From a virus, in IMG/VR virus record IMGVR_UViG_3300005529_000044, positions 1 to 56,061 of that record: 56,061 nt of DNA, one strand, 5' to 3'. Positions 8,029 to 17,624 of the stretch are shown here, piece after piece. Below the pieces are notes generated by a model. It did no database searches. It saw only the letters and a list, made by a program, of their open reading frames with translations, and had not been told where the DNA came from. The stretch's first letter is position 1; each line of letters begins with the position of its first letter. The translations under genes and the position numbers were made by a program.

Positions 8029-9823
8029 GGATGTGCGCGTTTACGGCGGCTGAGTTAGTGAAGCAAAGCGCCTGGCTGGCGGGCGTTGAGTAGACTGTCC
8101 CGAGGCCGCTGCCTTCGACGATGCCTGATTGGGCGATCAGGTCCCAGGCCGGGCTCAGGCTCGTGGTGCCGGTCCCGCAGTTAGACCCGGTTCCGTATTT
8201 CATCGTGACCGTGGTGGTTCCGTTGGCCATCACGGAGAGCTCGCAAATGTAGATCGCGGTCGATCCGGATGCCGCGACGATTTGCGTCGTCGTCGCCGTC
8301 GTCATGTCGAGAACAGCCGTCGAGCGGCAGGCGATCACGCCCTGTAGGTTCCCGGCGGTGAGCGCGCCGAAATACGTGGCGTTCGCCGGCACCGCGGATC
8401 CGGTTGCCCCGTGGCCGAAGTTGGCGATCGCGGAGTTATCGGAGGCAAGCACCACGCGCTGGACTCCCGTTCCGGCCGTGCCGTTGCCCATCGTGACCGC
8501 GACGCCATTCATCTGGGCCACATTGGTTGAAATGTTCGAAGCGGCCGAGGTCTTGATGTTGACATCGAGCGCCGAGGCCGTCGAGGTGAGCAGATTGCCC
8601 GATCCGTCCGCGGTGCGGACGACGCCGATTACCTTTGTGGTTTCCGCGCCGAGCGTGGCGTTGACATTCCAGGTTCCGCCTTGATTTGCCGTCACTGTGC
8701 CGCTGACCGGCTGCGTTGCTGCGGAGCCGTCGACCTTTAGGGCTCCGCCCACGCTCACGGTTGCGGCGTTTCCGCCCTGGCTGATCGTCGCAAGCCAGGG
8801 CGTGGTGTTGGCGGTGTTACCAGGCTGCACGGTCCAGGTGCCGCCCTGGTTCGAAGTCACCGTCCCCGAGATTGGCTGCGTCACGCCCGAACCATCGACC
8901 TTAAGGGGGATCATCGAGGCGATGCCCTGCACCGTGATCACATCAGCGCTCGCGACGCCTGCGGTTCCGAGCGCTGGCTGTTTCGCTGCGGTCGCCGCGC
9001 CGGTCGGAAGCGGAAGGCTTGCGGCCGATACCGGCTGGGTTGCCTGCCAGAAGGTTCCGCTCACGGGCTGCGTTACTCCTGAGCCGTCCACCTTCACGGG
9101 CGTCATCCCAGTGATGCCCTGCACACTCACGACGTTGGCGTTCGGCGTTCCCGCCGGGCCGGTGGGCGTGCCGCCCGAGCCTGCGGCCACGTTCACCAGC
9201 AGATTTCCGGAACCATCTACCTTCACCGGCTGCATATTGACGCCGTCGGTTGCCCCGATCGGAGTGCCGCTCGAAGGAAACGCCGATCCAAACGATGGAC
9301 CACTCGATGCGCTGCACCCGGTGACGCAGTTGACATAGGCCGGGTTCGCGGAGCTGGTTCCGACGACAGGCCCGATCACCTGGCCCTGGGCATTCGCCGC
9401 GATTACGAACAGGACTGCGAGCGGCGAGGCGAGGCGCAGGAATCGACCGAGCCGCATCCAGCGGCCCGACGCTACTTTCGCAGCCTTGAGCTTTAGCCGG
9501 TCGTTTTCTTCCCGCGCCTGGAGCAGTTCGTGGGCGAGCGCCCGGCGGATCCGCTCCTGGCGCGCGCGCTGCTCTTCGGCCAGCTTCTGGTGCGAGGTGA
9601 AGGCGGTGATGTGCGCGTCCAGAATCCGGCCGAGAATATCCAGGCGATCCTGGGCGTGCCGGTGGTCGGAGCGGTATTGCTCGATCGAGCGGGTGTGCAG
9701 ATCTAGCGTAGTCTCGAGCAGCTCCAGGTGCCGCCGATAGTCGGCGTCGAGGCGCGAGATCGCCTGCTCCCACTCCTGGACGTGGGCGAGGTCAAGTGGC
9801 GGCTTGGTGATGGATACGGCCAT
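8006..9823 (-). CDS. Tail fibre with coiled-coil N-terminus and internal hydrophobic segment
   Basis: 605 residues. Residues 10-117 form a charged coiled coil. Residues 129-144 are a hydrophobic stretch ending A-N-A-Q, like an internal signal peptide. From about 200 onwards there are repeated units built on P-V-K-V-D-G-S-G and Q-P-V-S-G-T, the shaft repeats of many phage tail fibres, and then a beta-rich C-terminal tip. The hydrophobic segment lies exactly where its neighbours have their N-terminal signal peptides, suggesting the coiled coil was fused in front of such a protein. Confidence 0.8.
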   Translation of the reverse strand: MAVSITKPPLDLAHVQEWEQAISRLDADYRRHLELLETTLDLHTRSIEQYRSDHRHAQDRLDILGRILDAHITAFTSHQKLAEEQRARQERIRRALAHELLQAREENDRLKLKAAKVASGRWMRLGRFLRLASPLAVLFVIAANAQGQVIGPVVGTSSANPAYVNCVTGCSASSGPSFGSAFPSSGTPIGATDGVNMQPVKVDGSGNLLVNVAAGSGGTPTGPAGTPNANVVSVQGITGMTPVKVDGSGVTQPVSGTFWQATQPVSAASLPLPTGAATAAKQPALGTAGVASADVITVQGIASMIPLKVDGSGVTQPISGTVTSNQGGTWTVQPGNTANTTPWLATISQGGNAATVSVGGALKVDGSAATQPVSGTVTANQGGTWNVNATLGAETTKVIGVVRTADGSGNLLTSTASALDVNIKTSAASNISTNVAQMNGVAVTMGNGTAGTGVQRVVLASDNSAIANFGHGATGSAVPANATYFGALTAGNLQGVIACRSTAVLDMTTATTTQIVAASGSTAIYICELSVMANGTTTVTMKYGTGSNCGTGTTSLSPAWDLIAQSGIVEGSGLGTVYSTPASQALCFTNSAAVNAHIHVSYTQM

Positions 9824-9829
9824 GGTGAT

Positions 9830-10132
9830 TTACGGATCGAAGTAAACGATGCCTCCGTATAGGCCTGGACCGGACGCGCTCCACACGACGCCGCCCTTGG
9901 CGGTTTCGCCCTCTTCGGGTGTGAAGTCAAGGCGGCTGTTATTCGGCAGCGTTTGTACTGGCAGGATCGGCGAGCCGTCGGCGTCGTTGGCCTGGACTGT
10001 CAGCGTGCCGCCGCTATTGTTGATGGCGTAGATCCGGCGCACGACGCAATCGCGGCCGATCTCGTTGGTGGCGGCTTGGGGGATGGCTTTGCGCTTGATC
10101 TCGCGTCGCTCGCGATTGCGGAAAAATCCCAA
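9830..10132 (-). CDS. Small conserved-looking phage structural protein
   Basis: 100 residues: a basic N-terminus (residues 1-20) and then a single beta-rich domain with no signal peptide. It lies 6 bp upstream of the coiled-coil fibre and 50 bp after the giant ejection protein. An AAAGGA box lies a little upstream. Possibly a fibre adaptor or small virion protein; family not recognised. Confidence 0.65.
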   Translation of the reverse strand: MGFFRNRERREIKRKAIPQAATNEIGRDCVVRRIYAINNSGGTLTVQANDADGSPILPVQTLPNNSRLDFTPEEGETAKGGVVWSASGPGLYGGIVYFDP

Positions 10133-10182
10133 GCCCGAAGTCCTTTCTGCTTCCCAGCAGTAAGTTCAGTTCCGAGTGTACT

Positions 10183-13100
10183 TCAATTCACGCGCGCCCT
10201 CACCCGGGCGATCTGCTCGGTCATGAGCTCGCGCCGCGTGTCCTGATCCGCGCGCTGGTAAGCGGGGCTGGTAATCAGCCGGGCGAGCGCCTGCTTGATC
10301 GCGACTCCTTCGCGCGTCAGGCGCGCTTTGTATTGCCCGTCCGATTCTGGTTTCTGCCAGGTGGCGTTTGGATGCGCGGCGCGGCGCACCCGGAATTCTT
10401 CGAGCGTCTCGCCCTTCTTCTGTGGGCTGGTGGCCACGGGGACGCGGTTGGCAACCAGTTCCCGCAGGACGAAATCGCCCTGCTCCTTGGCCTTGCTGCC
10501 GATGGTCGGATCGAGGACGGAGCGCCATTCTTGCTTCAGCGTCTCTCCGAATAGGTCGACGCGCTCGGGAAGTTGGTTGCGCAGGCCGGGAATACGCTCG
10601 GCGATTTTCGCGCGGATCTGCTCGCCTGCCGAGGTCGAGCGGGTTTCGCGCCGGGATGTGTCGGCCGCCGCGGCAACGTCGGCGACGGCGGTGGGGATGA
10701 AAGAACCCGCGGTTGAGCCGACCAGCGTCGTGAACTTTCGCTCTGGCTCGTTTCCGGCCTCGACGACTCCACTCATACCCTTCAGCATCGGCTGCTCCAT
10801 CACGGTCTTTCCTGCGATTCCCGCTATGGCTGGAAGATCACCGCGCGCTACAGAATCGCGCTGGAGAGTTGCGCCAAGCACGATTAGGTTTCCGACAGGA
10901 GAGAACGCATCGATCCGGTGCCATTTGCCATTGATCAGGACGGAACCGTACATCCGTCCGGCGGCTTCGGCCACATCCCGTTGGCCCTTTTCGGCCTGGG
11001 ACGTTCCGGTTGCCAGGCCCTTCGAAGACAGCCAGTAGCCGAGCCACAGAAGCGCCGAACCGGTCAGTCCCCGTCCGATCGCGAGCGAAAATGCCCGCTG
11101 CGTTTCCGCGTTCCAGCCTTTCGCAGATATCACCCTTTGGATGGCTACGGCGCTGCGGCCGATGCCGCCCACGGGCGTGTAGTCGATGATTCTCGAAATG
11201 ATGTTTGAAGGCGTGCGCACGAACGGAACGGCCAGATCCATGGCCGCAACCAGTGCGCGGCCGCCGGGCGTTCCCGTCCGCAATAGCAGACCTTTTGCCC
11301 CAGCCCAGGCCTGCGCAATCAGATTGTCATTGTTGAACGTGGCGAACAGAGCGTCTTTCCACGCCTCCGCTCGCATGGCGTCGGTAGGTTCGGCCACGGC
11401 TGCCAGCTTCATGCGCTCCTGCAAACTGCGCTCGTAGGCGTACACCTTGAAGACTCGGTCCTCAGCTCCCATGCTCCGGAACACGGCGTTGATCGCCGTA
11501 TCGAATACGCGGTTTCCCGTATTCACCTCACGCGTGTAGTCGAGCTGCGACAGGTCTTCCCTGGTAGCGCCTTCCCTCAGAATCTGGAGGGCTTCGCGCA
11601 CTCCACGAGTCGCCGCAGCTTTCCCGGCCGCGGCCACCGATCGAGGGCTTGGACCCTGCACCGTCTTCTGCCCGCTGAACAGCTCGAGCGCCGAATCGAC
11701 GATCACGGAAGGCGCGCGACTCACTTCTTCGAGGACCTGGAATGCCGTGTTGCCGCCTAGGTTTCGGAGATGGGTCCGCACGCCAGTCAGGAGTCCCGCG
11801 CGTCGGAAGGCCATGATGGCTTCGAGCGGCCCCGTTTTTTCGAGCTTTGCGAGCTTCCGCGCCAGCTCGATCCGTGCCTGCTTGACGGCCGGATCGCTGT
11901 CCACTTCGGCGCGCTCGGCCGGAGACAGTTCCCATTTGGACGGCGCGCGCTCTTTCGTCACACCCGCCATCTTCTGCTGGATCAGATCGAGCACGCGCTG
12001 CTTGTAGCGGGCCTGCCGTTCGGCAAGGCTCGGTCCTTCGGCCGGGGGCGGGCCTGCTTCGACGCGCGCTTCTTGCTGGGCCTGGCGGATGCGGACGCGG
12101 CGCACGGCGTTTGCTTCAGCTTCCTGGCCGCGCGCGGTGATGCCCTGCACGTCTTTCAAAACTTCGGCGGGCAGCTCGGCTCCCTCCGGGATTCCGATCG
12201 CGCGGCGGGCTCGTGAGAGCCAGTAGGTTACGTCGAACGATCCCTCGGCCATCATCCGGTGATAAGCCAAGTTGCGGCCGTCCTGCGAACGCGTCGGGAT
12301 CAGCACGTCGACCAGGCGGCGGGCGTCCTGCTCCAGGCGCTCGATCTGATCGGTCAGGCGGGCGCGTTCGTCGCCGGTCATGTTGGGCGCATTGGCCGAA
12401 AAGGCCTGGCGCTTCTGTTCCAGTTCAACGTTCAAGCCGTTGAGGGTTTCCCGAGCCGCGAAGCGCACGGCCGGATCGAGCGTGTCGCCCTGCTTCATCT
12501 TCGACACGTCCAGCTTGTCGACGAGCGACGGATCGAGCTCGCGGGCCTGCTTTTGGATGTCGGCGAAGCTCACCACCTGGCGGGCGGGGTTGCGCTGTTC
12601 GAAGTCGGAAAGCCGCGTCTCCATCGCCGTGCGGACGGGCTCGCTGACCTTGGCCAGCAGGTTGGCTTTCGTCGCCTCGTAGGAAGGCGATGTGACCGGG
12701 CGCGACGGTTCTCCTGCGGTCGGTTTCGCGGGTGGCTGAACGGTCTCGCCGTAGCCGCCCTTGGCCATCTGATCGCGATGAAGCGCCTGGGCCCGCATCC
12801 AAACTTTGCCGAGATAGGGCCGGATCTCTTCGCCCAGGTCCCGGAGCATTTCCTCGGACCAGGCCTTGAACTTCACCGCGCCCTTGGCGATTTTGATCGC
12901 GCCCAGCGCCGCGTAGTCGGCGAGCTGCTCGGCGGCCAGGCCGGGGCCTGCGGAAAGCGTCGATCCGGCTTCCCGGACGCGCTTGGCCATGCGCTCTTTG
13001 ATTTTCCGCTCCGCAAAATCGAGCTTCGATATACTGGAGCTGCGGCCGGTGACCGAGGAAGACGGTTCGGTCCCCGGTAGGGCCTCGGTGACGCCGACAG

Positions 13101-15525
13101 ATGCGCCGGGGGCCGGTCGCTCGTAGGCCGTGAGCAGCCACTCCGGGGTTTCTTTTCCCTTGAAGTCGGCCGCGATCACTGCACGGTTTCCGTCTTTCTC
13201 CAGGACCTTGCCCACTGTGCGGCCGCCTTTGCCTTTGATCTCTTCGACGACGGGCATAGTCGAGATCTGGTCGACAATTCGGTCCAGGTAGCCAGGCCGG
13301 CGGGCGTCGATGTGAGAGACGCCGTAGCCCCGCAGCAACCGTTCTCCTTCGCCGGGCGTTCCGTACACCAGTCCAATCGACCCCACCTCCGGATGTTCGA
13401 TGACGCCGCGGGCGTGTCCCGCTTTTCGCTCTCGCAGCCAGGCGAGCGCGTCCTGCGGACGGTTTCGAAATTCGCGCGCAACGGGCCCAAAGTCGTCGGC
13501 TTCCCGGAATGCCTCCCGGAAACTCTCGGCCTGGCTGGGCGGCTCGATCCCTAGTAACTGCTGGCCGCCGGCGCCCATCTGAGCTTCGGATGCATATTGG
13601 CGGAAGGCCCGGGCGGCTTCCGTCGGCTTCTCCTGGAGCTTGCGTGCGATCGCAATGGCCGGTTCGGAATACTCGGCCGGCCCAAACATGCCGCGCTGCG
13701 CCACCAGGTCATCGATAGTCATGTCGCGCCGGCGCGCGTCTTCAAGCAGGCTCACGGCTTGCTTCGTGGCTCCGGTGATGTCCCAGCCTTCAAGGCCTTC
13801 GGTTTTGGCGAGCGGCGCGGCGACCCGTTCGAGCTTTTCGCGGAGCTGCGTCGGCGTATCGTCGAACTGCCGGGCGTCTTCGAACAGTCGGCCGATCATC
13901 AGCCGGCTCACGCGGGCTTTACCCTCGGCGGTGAGGCTGCCGTCCTGGTTCAAGAGCTTGGGCTTTTCCTGGTTGGTGATCACGCCATCGGATACGAGGC
14001 GTTCGACGATCGGCCGGGCGTCTCCAGAAAGCGCCTGGTTGAGCGTTCCTTCCGGTCCCTGCTGGTCGATCCTCCGGGTGATCTCGTCAAGCGTGGGCGC
14101 CGTCACGCGGCGCGAGTCGGCGATCGCGCGCTCGGCCTGGCGTAGCTCGGCGGTCCCCACTTTGTTGAAATCCGTGATGGCGGCCTGCGCGTCGGGCAGG
14201 TCTTGTGCGATTTCGCGCACCGGGTTCCTCTCGAAATTGTGAGGGTTGTGGGAAGGATAGACGTCCTCGGCCTCGCGCAGCGCGTAGACGGCCTGGTAGC
14301 GCTTGCGCTCGCCGGGGATCCGGACCTCGGTGTCCTTGCCATAAAGCGGCGGCGTGGCCGGCGGCCGCGGCTCGATCGTCGCGCGCTGATCGGCAGTCGG
14401 CGGAACTTCGGCCGTGGCTGTCTGCTCGGGCGGCGTGGTGGTGATCTCGGGTGCGGGAGCTGTAGGAGCTTCTTCCGTTTCTGCTGGGTGCTCCACCGGC
14501 TTGCCCGCGTAGCCCTTGCTCACAAGGTCATCGACCACGGCGCGGTCAGTGTCGCTCAGCCGCTTATAGGATTTGCCCGCGAGCGTGCGCGCCAGGTCCT
14601 CTCGCGCGCCTTCGATGCGTGTCTGAGCTTCGGGCACGCCTTCGGCGGGCGGCGCGGCTGTGGCGCGCCGCTGGCCGCGGTTCATCGGTGCCGGCCCGGA
14701 GGACGCGAGGAAGTCTTCGGGCGAGACGGTCCACGTGCCGGCCTTCTGGCGGATCGCGATCTCGCGGTTGGCGGCGGCGCGCTGCTCCGGATTGAACGTC
14801 GCGGCCGCCAGGTCTTCGTTTGAGGCCGCGCCCATCTCGTCCATCAGCTTCTCTTCGGGCGTGCGCGGCGTGCCCGCTGGGATTGGCTCAGCTTCTCGGC
14901 TGGCTGCATGCCGCAGACCGAGTGCGCTCATGCCGGCATTGAGCATTGCGCTCGTGAACAGCTTGGCGGCTTGGGGATAGTCGCCCGCGTCGACTGCCTT
15001 TCGAAACTCCTGGCTATCGCGGTAGGCCGATTCGAGCATCTGCGCGCTGAACCCGGCGCTTATGGCCTTGGGGAGCGCAGCTTTGACCAGCGGGAGCTTC
15101 AAGGCGAGCGCGCCCAGGCCTCCGGTTGCGACCTGGATCCCGACGTTTACCGGGTTGAGCGTCATCTGCTCGGCGAATTCCGCGCCGGCTTTCGCCACAC
15201 CGCCCGCCACGGTGGTGGGCTTTTCGGGGATGCCCAGCGCTTCCTGGATGATCGGCGGTGCGAGGCCAGCGGGTGTCGCCCGCGATTTGACATACGCCGG
15301 TGTTCCGGGCTTCGGCGCACCAGCGGCCTCGTTGCGAAGGCGGAACGCGGGCACGGCTTTGCTGGGTGGACTGATATTATCAGGCGGTTCTGTAGAAGGC
15401 GCGGCCTGGCCGAGGAAATCCTCGGGCGAGACTTTCCACGTTGTTTTTGATACGACGGGCTCCGAAGCCGAAGCGAGAAAGGCCTCCGGCGAAACGGTCC
15501 AGCTACTTTGTGACGGTGTAGCCAT
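10183..15525 (-). CDS. Giant DNA-ejection/internal virion protein with nuclease-like domain
   Basis: 1780 residues. Three short repeats of W-(T/K)-V-S-P-E-(A/D)-F-L lie near residues 9, 30 and 263. Around residues 690-800 is a domain with G-S-I-G-L-V-Y-G and then K-D-G-N-R-A-V-I-A-A-D-F. It resembles the Barnase/EndoU/ColicinE5/RelE-like (PBECR) domains of phage polyvalent proteins. Long helical, Glu/Arg/Ala-rich regions follow, and the last third has amphipathic and hydrophobic stretches (L-T-G-S-A-L-L-W-L-G-Y-W-L). Size and position, just after two smaller ejection genes, match the large internal protein that podoviruses inject with their DNA (P22 gp16 or T7 gp16 position). A toxic or RNase role in the new host is inference. 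Confidence 0.8.
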   Translation of the reverse strand: MATPSQSSWTVSPEAFLASASEPVVSKTTWKVSPEDFLGQAAPSTEPPDNISPPSKAVPAFRLRNEAAGAPKPGTPAYVKSRATPAGLAPPIIQEALGIPEKPTTVAGGVAKAGAEFAEQMTLNPVNVGIQVATGGLGALALKLPLVKAALPKAISAGFSAQMLESAYRDSQEFRKAVDAGDYPQAAKLFTSAMLNAGMSALGLRHAASREAEPIPAGTPRTPEEKLMDEMGAASNEDLAAATFNPEQRAAANREIAIRQKAGTWTVSPEDFLASSGPAPMNRGQRRATAAPPAEGVPEAQTRIEGAREDLARTLAGKSYKRLSDTDRAVVDDLVSKGYAGKPVEHPAETEEAPTAPAPEITTTPPEQTATAEVPPTADQRATIEPRPPATPPLYGKDTEVRIPGERKRYQAVYALREAEDVYPSHNPHNFERNPVREIAQDLPDAQAAITDFNKVGTAELRQAERAIADSRRVTAPTLDEITRRIDQQGPEGTLNQALSGDARPIVERLVSDGVITNQEKPKLLNQDGSLTAEGKARVSRLMIGRLFEDARQFDDTPTQLREKLERVAAPLAKTEGLEGWDITGATKQAVSLLEDARRRDMTIDDLVAQRGMFGPAEYSEPAIAIARKLQEKPTEAARAFRQYASEAQMGAGGQQLLGIEPPSQAESFREAFREADDFGPVAREFRNRPQDALAWLRERKAGHARGVIEHPEVGSIGLVYGTPGEGERLLRGYGVSHIDARRPGYLDRIVDQISTMPVVEEIKGKGGRTVGKVLEKDGNRAVIAADFKGKETPEWLLTAYERPAPGASVGVTEALPGTEPSSSVTGRSSSISKLDFAERKIKERMAKRVREAGSTLSAGPGLAAEQLADYAALGAIKIAKGAVKFKAWSEEMLRDLGEEIRPYLGKVWMRAQALHRDQMAKGGYGETVQPPAKPTAGEPSRPVTSPSYEATKANLLAKVSEPVRTAMETRLSDFEQRNPARQVVSFADIQKQARELDPSLVDKLDVSKMKQGDTLDPAVRFAARETLNGLNVELEQKRQAFSANAPNMTGDERARLTDQIERLEQDARRLVDVLIPTRSQDGRNLAYHRMMAEGSFDVTYWLSRARRAIGIPEGAELPAEVLKDVQGITARGQEAEANAVRRVRIRQAQQEARVEAGPPPAEGPSLAERQARYKQRVLDLIQQKMAGVTKERAPSKWELSPAERAEVDSDPAVKQARIELARKLAKLEKTGPLEAIMAFRRAGLLTGVRTHLRNLGGNTAFQVLEEVSRAPSVIVDSALELFSGQKTVQGPSPRSVAAAGKAAATRGVREALQILREGATREDLSQLDYTREVNTGNRVFDTAINAVFRSMGAEDRVFKVYAYERSLQERMKLAAVAEPTDAMRAEAWKDALFATFNNDNLIAQAWAGAKGLLLRTGTPGGRALVAAMDLAVPFVRTPSNIISRIIDYTPVGGIGRSAVAIQRVISAKGWNAETQRAFSLAIGRGLTGSALLWLGYWLSSKGLATGTSQAEKGQRDVAEAAGRMYGSVLINGKWHRIDAFSPVGNLIVLGATLQRDSVARGDLPAIAGIAGKTVMEQPMLKGMSGVVEAGNEPERKFTTLVGSTAGSFIPTAVADVAAAADTSRRETRSTSAGEQIRAKIAERIPGLRNQLPERVDLFGETLKQEWRSVLDPTIGSKAKEQGDFVLRELVANRVPVATSPQKKGETLEEFRVRRAAHPNATWQKPESDGQYKARLTREGVAIKQALARLITSPAYQRADQDTRRELMTEQIARVRARVN

Positions 15526-16765
15526 CGGCGGTCAGGCGGCGCCGCGCTTCCTCGGCACTGATGCCGTTGGCCTGCGCGAAGGCAGCGAGACGGGACTCGG
15601 GAAACTGCTTTGACTGCCGGCCGGTCTTGGCGGTCGGAGCAGGCGTTGACGTCGATACCGACGTGTTCCCGGCCGGGGCCGCTGGTGCCTTTTCCTGGCG
15701 CGCCCAATTGTTATGCGGGACGGCCTGATTGGTCGCCGCGGCGACCTCGTTTTCATAGGCGTACTGCGCCGCGTCCATCCGGTCGACGTGCTGCTGCCAG
15801 GCGTCTTCGGGCTTGACGAGGGGATCCTTGAGATCTCGCAGGTACTGCGCCTTTGAGGCGGCCAGCGCCGCCGATTTCATGGCCTCGATTTGCGCTGCCT
15901 GTGCCGGGGCAAGCTTCTTGGCTTCCTCTGCCTTTTGCTCCATCGCCTTGTTGTGGCGTTTGGTTTCTTCGAGCTCGGCTTTGCGGATGTCGGCCTGTGA
16001 CTGCTGCTCGGGATTCAATCCCGCGGCGTTGGGCACCTTCGACGGCCGCGATTGGACCTCGGTCGCGGTGCGTTCCTTTGCTTCGGCTGTGCGCGCCTGC
16101 TCGCCTTCGATGCGCGCCTTCGATTCGGCCGCCTCCTGCTCTGCTTTGCGGCGGTTGAGCTCGTTGGTGATCTGCTGCTGGGCACCGAGCGCGGTATTGA
16201 CGTGAGTCTGGAGCCATTCATCTCCGGGATACTGCTCGGGGACATCTTCCGGTTTCACGTGGCCCGCGCGAATCAGAGCCGCGCGCGCGGTCTGGTAGGC
16301 TCGCGATCGCGCGGCCAGATCCCGGGCCGCCTTGTCTTGCGGGGTCTCGCCATCGACCGGCGGCGCTTGGGTTGAGAGCACAGCTTGCGCGGCGGATCCG
16401 ACGGCCTTCGTCTGTTTCTCGGCGTTTTCGAGCTCGTTCTGGGTCGCGGTGGCGATCTTCTGCTTGTGCGCGGCGATGATGTCGTCGAGCTTCTGCTGGT
16501 TGCGCGGCCGGACCTTCCCGCGCACCATGGCGGAAACTTTGTCGAGGTCTCCGCCTGACGCGCCGTAGGCCTGCTGGATCGCCTTCTGATCCTCGATGTC
16601 TTCGAGCTGCTCTTGCCGTTTGAGCGCCAAGTTGCGGGCTTCCTCTCCGCGGTAGGCTGCTTCGGCCATAGCGTTCTGAAGCTGCGCGGTCTGCATCAGC
16701 ACGTTGACGGGCGAAGCCACCTGCGGCGGCCGTACCTGCAACGCGATGGTCGGGTCAATAGGCAT
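15503..16765 (-). CDS. Helical DNA-ejection protein
   Basis: About 420 residues starting M-P-I-D-P-T-I-A-L-Q-V, which fits better than a start 45 bp upstream inside the previous gene. It is mostly Ala/Gln/Glu/Lys-rich alpha helix with long coiled-coil stretches (residues 30-130 and 200-320) and a short C-terminal domain (S-A-E-E-A-R-R-R-L). The 3' end overlaps the giant ejection gene by 23 bp. Composition and order fit the second of three ejected proteins in P22-like phages; sequence identity to a named family is not evident. Confidence 0.7.
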   Translation of the reverse strand: MPIDPTIALQVRPPQVASPVNVLMQTAQLQNAMAEAAYRGEEARNLALKRQEQLEDIEDQKAIQQAYGASGGDLDKVSAMVRGKVRPRNQQKLDDIIAAHKQKIATATQNELENAEKQTKAVGSAAQAVLSTQAPPVDGETPQDKAARDLAARSRAYQTARAALIRAGHVKPEDVPEQYPGDEWLQTHVNTALGAQQQITNELNRRKAEQEAAESKARIEGEQARTAEAKERTATEVQSRPSKVPNAAGLNPEQQSQADIRKAELEETKRHNKAMEQKAEEAKKLAPAQAAQIEAMKSAALAASKAQYLRDLKDPLVKPEDAWQQHVDRMDAAQYAYENEVAAATNQAVPHNNWARQEKAPAAPAGNTSVSTSTPAPTAKTGRQSKQFPESRLAAFAQANGISAEEARRRLTADGYTVTK

Positions 16766-16769
16766 CGGT

Positions 16770-17624
16770 CTAGGCGCCAGCGAACTGGAACTCGGAATCC
16801 GGGGAGACAAAGGGTGGCGTGCGAATCGAGCTCACTCCTCCCCGCATTCCAGCGGCGATGCGTTTGAGCGCGTTGAGCAACTGGAACTGCTGAAGCGCGT
16901 TCGATGCGCCCGACAGCGCCGAGCTCCAGACGTTGGCCTTCCCGACCGTTCCCGCGGCTTCGGCGTTGCCCTTTCCGGTGATCGCTTCGGTCTGCAATCC
17001 GGCTACGCGCAGCGGAATGTCGGAGGCGTATTCCTGGGCCTGGATGATGCGGCCGGCGTTGTCAGAGGCCATGCTTGCCCCCATGCCCGCGAGGTTCTGG
17101 AAACCCGCTGCCCGCGACAGCGCTGTCTGACGGTTTGTGTTGTAGGTGCCGAGCGCCCGCTCGAATGCCTGCTGGTAGGTCGTCTGGGCGAGACCCTGGG
17201 CGTACTGCTCGATTGCCTTCTGGCTCGCGCCGCCGCCTAGCTGTCCGCGGGCAGCTTGCGATCGCTGGAGCGCCTGTAATCCCTGATTGAGCGTCCACTG
17301 GTAGCCGGGGTCCTGTTCGAGGTCGCTGGGGTTGAACGCAAACTTGTCGGTGAAAGCGCCCGAGTTGAGCACGTTGAGCAGTTGCTTTAGGGCGGTCGAT
17401 CCCGCTTCGGTGTACGGCTCCGTCTGGGCGAGCGCCCGATCGACCGCAGGCTGGATTCCGGATTTCGCTTCCTCGCCGGCTTTGGTCGCTAGTTCGAGCG
17501 CTGCTTCTTCGGCCGAGGCCTGCTGGCTGGCAGCCTTGCCGGCGGCGTGCGAACCGATGAGTCCTCCGGCGACCGACGTTCCCACGGAGGCGATCAGCGG
17601 AATGAACGGGATTACGGCCGGCAT
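16770..17624 (-). CDS. DNA-ejection protein (P22 gp7-like position)
   Basis: 284 residues. A hydrophobic, Gly-rich N-terminus (P-F-I-P-L-I-A-S-V-G-T-S-V-A-G-G) is followed by long helices and the motif D-P-G-Y-Q-W, then Q-A-A-R-G-Q-L-G-G-G-A. These are common in phage DNA-transfer proteins. It is the first of the three ejection genes, directly after the GNAT-like gene (13-bp overlap). The N-terminal segment may be a membrane-inserting helix. Confidence 0.75.
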   Translation of the reverse strand: MPAVIPFIPLIASVGTSVAGGLIGSHAAGKAASQQASAEEAALELATKAGEEAKSGIQPAVDRALAQTEPYTEAGSTALKQLLNVLNSGAFTDKFAFNPSDLEQDPGYQWTLNQGLQALQRSQAARGQLGGGASQKAIEQYAQGLAQTTYQQAFERALGTYNTNRQTALSRAAGFQNLAGMGASMASDNAGRIIQAQEYASDIPLRVAGLQTEAITGKGNAEAAGTVGKANVWSSALSGASNALQQFQLLNALKRIAAGMRGGVSSIRTPPFVSPDSEFQFAGA

